Assembly: GCA_029204225.1 (NCBI GenBank)
Contig: CM055100.1
Location: forward strand, 24,313,106-24,377,105
Reading direction: 5' to 3'
Source of the DNA: Diphasiastrum complanatum
Lineage: Eukaryota; Streptophyta; Lycopodiopsida; Lycopodiales; Lycopodiaceae
Length of the DNA stretch: 64,000 nucleotides
Translations under genes and position numbers: made by a program
Shown: piece after piece, positions 57,769 to 64,000 of the stretch
How positions within the stretch are numbered: the stretch's first letter is position 1
How the letters are laid out: each line of letters starts with the position of its first letter
Notes under the pieces: model-generated
What the model saw: the letters and a program-made list of their open reading frames with translations, nothing else
Told to the model about the DNA's origin: nothing
The model's database searches: none

Positions 57769-60700
57769 TCTTGCCTGTATTTAGCCTTGGATGGAATTTA
57801 CCACCCGCTTAGGGCTACCTTCCCAAACAGCCCGACTCGCAGACAGCGCCTCGTGGAGCAACAGGGTCCGAGCTCGACGGGGCTCTCACCCTCTCCGACG
57901 TCCCATTCCAGGGAACTTGGGCCCGGTCCGTTGCAGAGGACCCTTCTCCAGACTACAATTCGCAGGACAATGCCACGCGATTCTCAAGCTGGGCAATTTC
58001 CGGTTCGCTCGCCGTTACTAGGGAAATCTTGCTTAGTTTCTTCTCCTCCGCTTAGTGATATGCTTAAACTCAGCGGGTAGCCTTGCCTGATCTGAGGTCC
58101 AACCTTGGGGCACAAGGCCGGGTTGCAGGACCGCGGAGGCCCCGGGACACGAACCGTGTGCCGAGCTGTTGCGTTGGCGCTGGGAGCACGCGGCTCCGAC
58201 CGACAGGAGAATTCGCCCCGAGAGGGACAGACCACCTGGCCACGGCTTCTAGGGAGCAGCTCCCACGCGCACTCTGTATTTCGGCTGACCGCTGGCGCCG
58301 GGTCGACTTGTCGCGGAAGGCCAATTGCACTCCTTCGACGCCCGTAGAGGGGGCATGAGGGTGAGGGGGGGCGTTGACGCTCAGGCAGACATGCCCTCGG
58401 AACGAGCCTCAGGCGCAACTTGCGTTCAACAACTCGATGATTCACAGAATTCTGCAATTCACATTACGTATCGCATTTCGCTGCGTTCTTCATCGTTGCA
58501 AGAGCCAAGATATCCGTTGCTGAGAGTTGTTTCGGTTATGCATGTTTGGGACCGCCGTCCCGACTCGTCTCCCGACATAGAGAGAGAGAGGGTGGGCAGG
58601 CGGCGGCCATCGCCGAGAGTCGACGCCGAGCCGGAGGAGGGGTGTGTCGTGGGCGGCAGCCAGAGCGGTCGGGCGTCCCTGGACCGGACGAGCGCGGTGC
58701 AAATATTTTTGCATCGTATGCTTGCACGGAGTGGGGTTGTTTATGTTTTTTCTGTTCATTTTCAGTTTGAATTTGAGAACAAGCTGCATTGTGTGTACAT
58801 TAGTCCTCTTTTGTTATGCTTCCAGAGTGTTTTTTAAGTTTTGATTAATCTCCTACTTAGGTTGTCAATTTAAGGATAATGTCCAGCTTGTTAGCAAGCC
58901 TCCTGCAAAGGGAGGTATTTGGCCAAAATTGATATGCTGTTTGAATAATTTGAAGGCTGAAGCGCTTAACTTTGGACTCTTTGTCTGGCTCCTAGTTGTT
59001 GAGAAATCACTCCCAAAGGAATAGAAGGAAAGGTATTAATACAATGTTGCTTCGTTGTCCGTTCCGGAACGGAACGCGTTCTGGAACGCATTCCGTTCCG
59101 GAACGGGGGACCCTCACAAAAAAAATAAAAAAATACGTTTTTTTACAAAGGAAAAAAAAACCATATCTAAAGAAGCTTGAGGAGCATCTTGTGTGAGATA
59201 AGATTGAACACACAAACAGGATCGTCCACAAGGCTTCCTGCTTTCTTTCCGCAAGATCACCATTGCTGGAAACTCCTGGACTATCTCAGAGTAGCGATGG
59301 TTGAGTAGCTGTCATATCGCAGAGCATAAAATATGTCAGTCATCGATGTACAGAAAAGTCTGCTCAATTTCTAGAAGAATTGCCTTAGTAGGCTTCAATT
59401 TCCAGGAGTTTCTTTCCGCCACAATGAGAAATCTTGGACGCAAGCTCACCATCGCTGGAGCTCATCGCCTCCGTGAAGCTTCCTTCCAGAGTGCCTTATG
59501 GCTTCCATGGCACCTTCCTGTCCTCGTTAGAAGTATGACAACTCGCTATCTGAGAAATGCAGAATGCGTGGGCATTTTTTTTTTTTTACTTACACTAACT
59601 CGTTCTGACCCAGTACATTCCGGACGGTACGGAACGGACGGAACGGAACGTCCCAACCCATTTTGTTCGGAACGGGCTTCTAAGATGTTGTAAAGAAAAT
59701 AAAAAATTCTTTGCAATGTGATAGCAAAAGAAATACAACAGTTAAAGTGATTCTTATAGTCATTACATCATTGGGCCTATTCTGGACCCAAAGGCGTTAT
59801 TAGGCACAAGCTCGTTATTATATGGGCCCTCACTAGAATTTTCACTCAAATGCTACTTGAGAGGCACAGAAATAGGACTTGTAGGATGTCTATTCGAATG
59901 TGCCTTGGTGATGTTAGCACTCAGTTGAAAGCTTCTTGGGAGGTTCTCTTAAGAGCCTTTAGAGTAGTGTTGAGTAACTCAAGAGCATTATACAGTTTGT
60001 TTACCTATAAACTTGAGTCATTCATAGGAGGCTCCACTACAGTTCTTGGTATGAGATCTATAGCCATCCTTATCACTTTTTGCCATTCTGCTACACATGG
60101 ATGAAACAGGAACGGTACAATGTTTGGATCTCTAAGAACATGAATGTTTTTGAGGGAGGTGGGACATCACATCATCACCTATCTTTTTTCTTAAGAAAAA
60201 AATAAAGATTTCAAGATTTCGATTTTTGATAACAATGTTCAAGCACTCAATTTATAGACTATAAGTACCAAAGAGGAGAAAAACAGATCTAGCAAAAAAA
60301 AAAATTGGCCCAAAAATGGAAAGGGATTTTTGACCAAAGGTACAACATTGGTCCCAAACCTCAAGTCGCAATGGGAAGGATTGGGAATGCGTTGCCACCT
60401 GTTTCCCACATTCCCATGTTGGGGGACAAATGGGAACAACGTTCCCTAGTCCTAGGAGGCGGGAACTCATTTAATGATAAGTATGTTCAACTGTGATACT
60501 TTTGCAATTGATCAGCTTGGAGGGACAAAGCTTGCTATTCTAGCCTAGCATTGTGTGATTTTTGTCACTTAGCCATCCAAACACAATTTGATCCATAAGG
60601 CCTCAATACATCTAAGTATTGTCCATACATATCACTAGTCACATATAACTCTCAATAGTGATTACATCCCTTCTATGTGTGCCAAATTGTCCTCTATGGA

Positions 60701-61977
60701 TGATATTTCAACATGGTGGTTGCACAAATGAGAGGTTTACAATTCTCATGAGGTTCCAAGGCCCCCAGATTCGTAACATCATTCTGAGGAATCTACTGCA
60801 CTAGAATGTAAGAAAATCTCCTGCAGCCCTAGCAATGAAAACCTTCTTCATGTTTCCATGGCTAATGCTTTGCAACCTGTGAAATTATGTCAGTCCCTCC
60901 AATCTCTATACATGTGACATACAAATATAGAATGGAATCATTGAAGAATATTTTCACTATAATAAAAAGCACCTTGTTCCTTGTTTTTACCTAGCATTTG
61001 TAAATAAAACTCAGAAAGAGTTTTTAAACTCGAAAGGAACTAGCACTTTTGTGACCTTTTCGTGAGTTACAAAAGCAAAACACTAGAAGAATCTTGACAA
61101 TATTCTGATAGAACATATACTGCAAAGGAACCAACAATAAACTTAGGCAATTTCTCAAAGAGCTCCTTACAATTGTTTCTCGCCAGCTGGGAAAAGCAGC
61201 AACGCCAGCATTTGGTGCCAGAACCAAATCTGCTTTTCCTTTCTGCATTATGCAGCTTCCATTAATAAAAATAAAGAAGTGGTTCGATGCCAGAAATTGT
61301 GTCACTAAAGACCTTAATTAATTGTGCAGATGAACAAGCATTTGTAAACAGCATGGACGTTGCCCAAAAGAGTGACCAAGAACTGGCCAACTCAATAGAC
61401 AGCAAACATGCAAGAAGCTGGCTGAGAGAATCTCGTGTTTGGAAATCTTACATGTTCCAAAACTTAAGAAGACCGGACAGCTTCTATCACAAACATGAAA
61501 AACGAACCTTTAATCATGATGTCCTAGCCAAAAAACGCTACAACAACAAAATTGTGTTCACATGTAGTGACTGTCATTGATTGTTTGCTCAAGTTGAGGT
61601 TTTCAGTTGTTTAGCATATGAAAGAAATGCATCAATGAAATGGGTACCAAAAGCCAAGCTGGGCAAACATGCACTCTTTCTTCCATTTGACACTTTCAAG
61701 GTTCGTCTTGCAAACGAGACTTCATGTACAGCTTGGTGTGCAGATTAACATTAGATCCAAAGCTTGTTGAGTCACAATAAAAGATCATGGCCAAACCTTT
61801 GCAAGCTCTTCATATCTATCATGATAGAGACCCTTCCAAAATTGTATTGTGAGATTCCGATGGAAACGATCAGAATTTCCCTGTCTGATTTCTTCGTTTC
61901 TCAATGATGAAAACTTGCAATCACAGTCATCGTCCAAACATTTGGCATAACCACATAAGCTCACAATCTCTTGATCC
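52494..61977 (-). CDS. Host gene with MSS51/MYND-associated C-terminal domain (3' exons)
   Basis: Four phase-0-compatible exons are seen on the minus strand: 61,797-61,977 ([15 protein letters not shown] at its end), 61,171-61,242 ([16 protein letters not shown]), 53,135-53,248 ([13 protein letters not shown]) and 52,494-52,589 ([22 protein letters not shown], then TAG). All have AG acceptors and GT donors, with lengths of 181, 72, 114 and 96 nt. The motif series GLYHDRY - DLVxAPNAG - PSW - TDYCxEA - NPFRQP - SNCF is the C-terminal domain of MYND-finger/MSS51-type proteins, in plants uncharacterised. Exon 61,797-61,977 also has a Cys cluster (CGYAKC...CDC). Upstream exons, including any MYND finger, would lie beyond 62,000 and were not found. 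No stop or frameshift disrupts the exons, so the gene may be functional. The intron 53,249-61,170 is 7.9 kb. Confidence 0.66.
57440..58099 (-). rRNA. 28S rRNA, 5' fragment (D1-D2 region)
   Basis: Read on the minus strand the fragment begins GACCTCAGATCAGGCAAGG, then CTACCCGCTGAGTTTAAGC, the universal 5' end of plant 28S. It continues about 660 nt to CCGACCCGTCTTGAA, where similarity stops, 3' truncated. Confidence 0.95.
58100..58373 (-). other. rDNA internal transcribed spacer 2
   Basis: GC-rich 274-nt spacer between the 5.8S 3' end (GAGCGTCA) and the 28S 5' end, as in an intact rDNA unit. Confidence 0.9.
58374..58532 (-). rRNA. 5.8S rRNA (complete)
   Basis: On the minus strand: CAACTCTCAGCAACGGATAT, GATGAAGAACGCAGCGAAAT, GCGATACGTAATGTGAATTG and ATCATCGAGTTGTTGAACGC, ending CATGTCTGCCTGAGCGTCA. 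All conserved 5.8S blocks are present over about 159 nt. Confidence 0.95.
58533..58700 (-). other. ITS1, 3' part
   Basis: GC-rich spacer immediately upstream of 5.8S, including a short (CT)n; it ends near 58,700 in AT-rich sequence, so 18S and most of ITS1 are absent. Confidence 0.7.
59059..59680. repeat. GGAACG palindrome clusters bounding a 0.6-kb segment
   Basis: CCGTTCCGGAACGG, a perfect 14-bp palindrome, occurs at 59,059-59,072 and 59,093-59,106, with CGGAACG variants between. A second cluster (GGACGGTACGGAACGGACGG) is at 59,622-59,675. The segment between is non-coding. It could be a non-autonomous DNA transposon with repetitive ends. Confidence 0.55.
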
Positions 61978-62956
61978 CTGCGAAACCCAGAAAAAGTTCA
62001 GAGTTGATTTACCAGTGACTTGTTGCCCGAAATTTTCCTCCAACAAGATGGAAAAGCTCCTAGTAGGTGGCTTGAAAGCTTCAGTTAAAGATAAGGAAAA
62101 GCAGATTTTTAGGTTTAACAAGCTTATATGTGAGGAACTAACTCGCCAATGGGGTAAAGGTTTCATAATGTGTGTCAAAATTTAAGCAAATCTAGCCTTT
62201 AATAAATAAGAACTCTATACTGTTAACTACGAAGCATTGACATACAAAGTTTTGTATCCTCATGTAAGTTGAGCTACTGAATTGAGGACACATTGTTCGT
62301 CAACAAGATAGTTGGGTCGAAATGGTTCTATTGGACATATTTACACGAAGCTTTCAGTCAATGAGAAATACTATACCCTAAAGAACAACCTAAAATGGGC
62401 CCCATAACACAAGTCAAAGCCCAAGAAATTAGCTACATCCTGGACCAAAAACCACCAACTTTCACAATTCTGCAACTACAATAGCCTCAACGTAAGCAGA
62501 TATCAAACACATCTTCCTTTGTGATTCTTGGTATGATGAGGAATGTCATCATTTCCAGTATAATGAAAAAGCGAGAGAGGCAGCTATGTGAAAGGCAATG
62601 TGAAAGAAAATCTTTTTGTGTATAAACAGGGCTATCATGTAGCATATGGTTAGGAAGTGACTGGAAGGCCTCTTGATATACTAGGCATACTGAGGAGCAT
62701 GATTATTTGGAGAGAAGGTATGTGAAGAAGATGATTATGTAGTTATGGATCCTATGTGGAAAGAGAGAAAAGTAATTTGATAAAGTGGTGGGGATACGCA
62801 CTAAATCTAAGACATGTGAGATGAAGGCTAGTGGCCCCATGAGATAGTCCACCATCCCATGCCTTCGCTGTGCAGGTGACACATGAACTCTCCTGACATT
62901 GGCCATCTCAACATGCCAATAATCTATGACATCATGTGCCTCTCCTAGGTGCAGTA

Positions 62957-62958
<2 letters not shown>
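61978..62958. other. Upstream intron or flank of the MYND/MSS51-C gene
   Basis: Minus-strand open frames near 61,990-62,178 (SFSILLEENFGQQV) do not match the phase needed by the 61,977 acceptor, so no further exon is called. Otherwise non-coding. Confidence 0.4.
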
Positions 62959-63014
<56 letters not shown>

Positions 63015-63020
63015 AGAAAG
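62959..63020. repeat. (GA)n/(GAAA)n microsatellite at the LINE 3' end
   Basis: On the minus strand, AATAAAGC is followed by CTTT repeats and then (CT)n. This is exactly downstream of the LINE ORF, so the tract may be its 3' tail. Confidence 0.85.
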
Positions 63021-63226
63021 CTTTATTAATGTCTTTTGATGCCAAAAAGCATATAAGACAGAGTAGTACATCTCAAGTGTGTAGTAGTCGGGGAGCATAG
63101 TAACTCCACAAAACAACTAAAGAAATATAATCTGAAATAGAAATGCAAGCTGACATAATGTCTATCACTAAAGAAAATAACTAAAACAGACAGAAGTATA
63201 TCCAAGACAGAGCACTGCATGTGATA

Positions 63227-64000
63227 TCAGCTAAGACCACTGAAGAAGTCTGTAATACGAGGCCTCGAAGATGATACTGCAATAGAGGATGGACACCGAT
63301 GTCGTCTGTGACGTCTCTGTGGGTGCTGACTCTGTACAATATGGGACCTCTGAGGGCAAACTCTCCTAGTAACCGGAAGTGCTCGGATTATGGTAATACC
63401 TGAGGTCAAGCGTTGTCTCTAATCGCGATGAGCTAGGTCAATGTCGATGTCATCGTCTAAAGCTGAATCTGGTCGAGGACAGCGACTAGTGAAAAAGTCC
63501 GTAATTTGAGGCTGTGTATCACTATCCACTGAAGCACGCGCTTTCCATAACAAGGACATCTCGTATATCATAAGGGCGACACACCTAGGATCCACATGAG
63601 TGATAAGAGAGCATAAAGTGGGTGCATCTCTAAAAAGAAAACGGTAACGTCCTCGGATCTCATAGTAGGCCGAACATCTGAAAAGGAAATGCTCCTCTGA
63701 CTCGATCTCTCCCAAGGAACACATCTGACATGATTTGTCCTCACGTGGAGTACCCTGGTAACGACCAGTCTCAATATCAAGCTGGTGGGAAGAAACCCGA
63801 AACTGTCCAAGAGTAAACCGTAAACAATGTGAGAGTCCATAGTCAAGATAGTGTGCCCGTATAGGAAAACCTGCTCCATCAAACTCTAGAAAATGTGTCC
63901 GATAGAAATCTGACTTGACACTCAACTGCCCCTACCAAGTATGCTGGATATAAGCTCGTTAAATGAAACGTCTGATGTACTCATGAGTGCCTGTTAGGAG
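63227..64000 (-). pseudogene. Non-LTR retrotransposon ORF2 C terminus with two PCNA-box-like motifs
   Basis: On the minus strand the block FRVSSHQLDIETGRYQG, CQMC and HFLFRC is the C-terminal CCHC region (CX2C...HX4C) that follows RT in many LINE ORF2 proteins (pattern R.SSH.L.IE.GR...R.C..C...E.E.HFL..C). The frame enters from beyond the window edge with a few stops. It ends at a TAG (63,419-63,421) and continues in the same frame to a TGA at 63,227-63,229. QPQITDFF (63,491-63,514) lies 24 codons before the TAG, and RPRITDFF lies at the very end. Both fit the PCNA-interacting consensus with Thr-Asp inside, the second lacking the Gln. RT and endonuclease lie outside the window. Confidence 0.78.

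Larger units (their letters stand above)
53249..61170 (-). other. 7.9-kb intron of the MYND/MSS51-C gene filled with repeat debris
   Basis: Contains AT-rich sequence, short frames without recognised domains (for example 54,974-55,276 plus, 55,765-55,974 plus, 56,100-56,462 minus), probably decayed retroelement gag or leader sequence at 55,550-57,400, a 1.26-kb rDNA fragment (57,440-58,700) and GGAACG-rich palindromes (59,059-59,680). No splice-compatible exon of the host gene was recognised inside it. Confidence 0.55.

Noticed and set aside
57409-58837. Many open frames on both strands in the GC-rich block
   Set aside because: The block is rDNA (ITS1, 5.8S, ITS2, 28S); its open frames are a by-product of GC content.
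61927-62178. Minus-strand frame with SFSILLEENFGQQV as the next exon of the MYND/MSS51-C gene
   Set aside because: Its donor would leave one base, whereas the 61,977 acceptor needs two; the joined frame meets a stop at once.

Overview
The window is repeat-dominated nuclear DNA from a land plant. Supporting signs are LTR retrotransposons primed with TGGTATCAGAGC (Copia) and TGGCGCC (Ty3/gypsy), plant-type splice sites, CCCTAAA-like telo-box motifs and long (CT)n tracts. An rDNA fragment carries a complete 5.8S gene, and its 28S begins GACCTCAGATCAGGCAAGG rather than the seed-plant-like form. That suggests, without proving, a seed-free plant such as a fern. Nothing bacterial is present: no operons and no CRISPR.

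Layout. 1-13,473: a Ty3/gypsy family in head-to-tail arrangement. Copy A (gag, protease, RT/RNase H, integrase, a large unfamiliar 3' ORF) ends in a 761-bp LTR, and that LTR is followed directly by the primer site, leader and gag of copy B. A solo Copia LTR interrupts copy A and a 350-bp inversion sits inside copy B's gag. 13,474-20,222: two decayed Copia elements, the first folded back on itself. 20,532-20,758: a double-hairpin foldback. 21,771-22,088: an apparently intact small secreted eight-cysteine (LTP-like) gene. 23,567-30,420: Copia fragments, LTRs of the family that made the solo LTR, a tandem array of 570-580-bp units and dense CT/AT/CA microsatellites. 30,490-38,665 and 46,395-51,825: three loci of one DNA-transposon-like family whose gene resembles the plant Ptta/En/Spm-associated (Transposase_24-type) domain. 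They differ by a 3-kb inversion, duplications and an inverted exon copy.

38,665-46,119 holds the most unusual content. There is an acidic ORF interrupted only by TAG codons. After it comes a spliced gene with a ubiquitin-like C terminus, which converges on and overlaps a minus-strand gene. That minus-strand gene combines a centromeric-type histone H3-like fold (starting MARTKQTAR) with a nuclear-localisation-like stretch and a Ulp1/C48-type cysteine protease. About 1 kb of repeat-rich DNA with 17 ACGT cores separates it from a divergent gene that shares its 5' leader motifs. Together these look like parts of one undescribed mobile or selfish element, now damaged.

52,494-61,977: the 3' exons of a host MYND/MSS51-C-like gene on the minus strand. 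Its 7.9-kb intron contains retroelement debris, an ITS1-5.8S-ITS2-28S fragment and GGAACG palindromes. 63,227-64,000: the C terminus of a non-LTR retrotransposon ORF2 with two PCNA-box-like motifs.

Most coding regions are broken. The nonsense changes that can be compared between gypsy copies are all C-to-T, as expected of deaminated methylcytosine in silenced repeats. All identifications are by eye from sequence; no database search was run.
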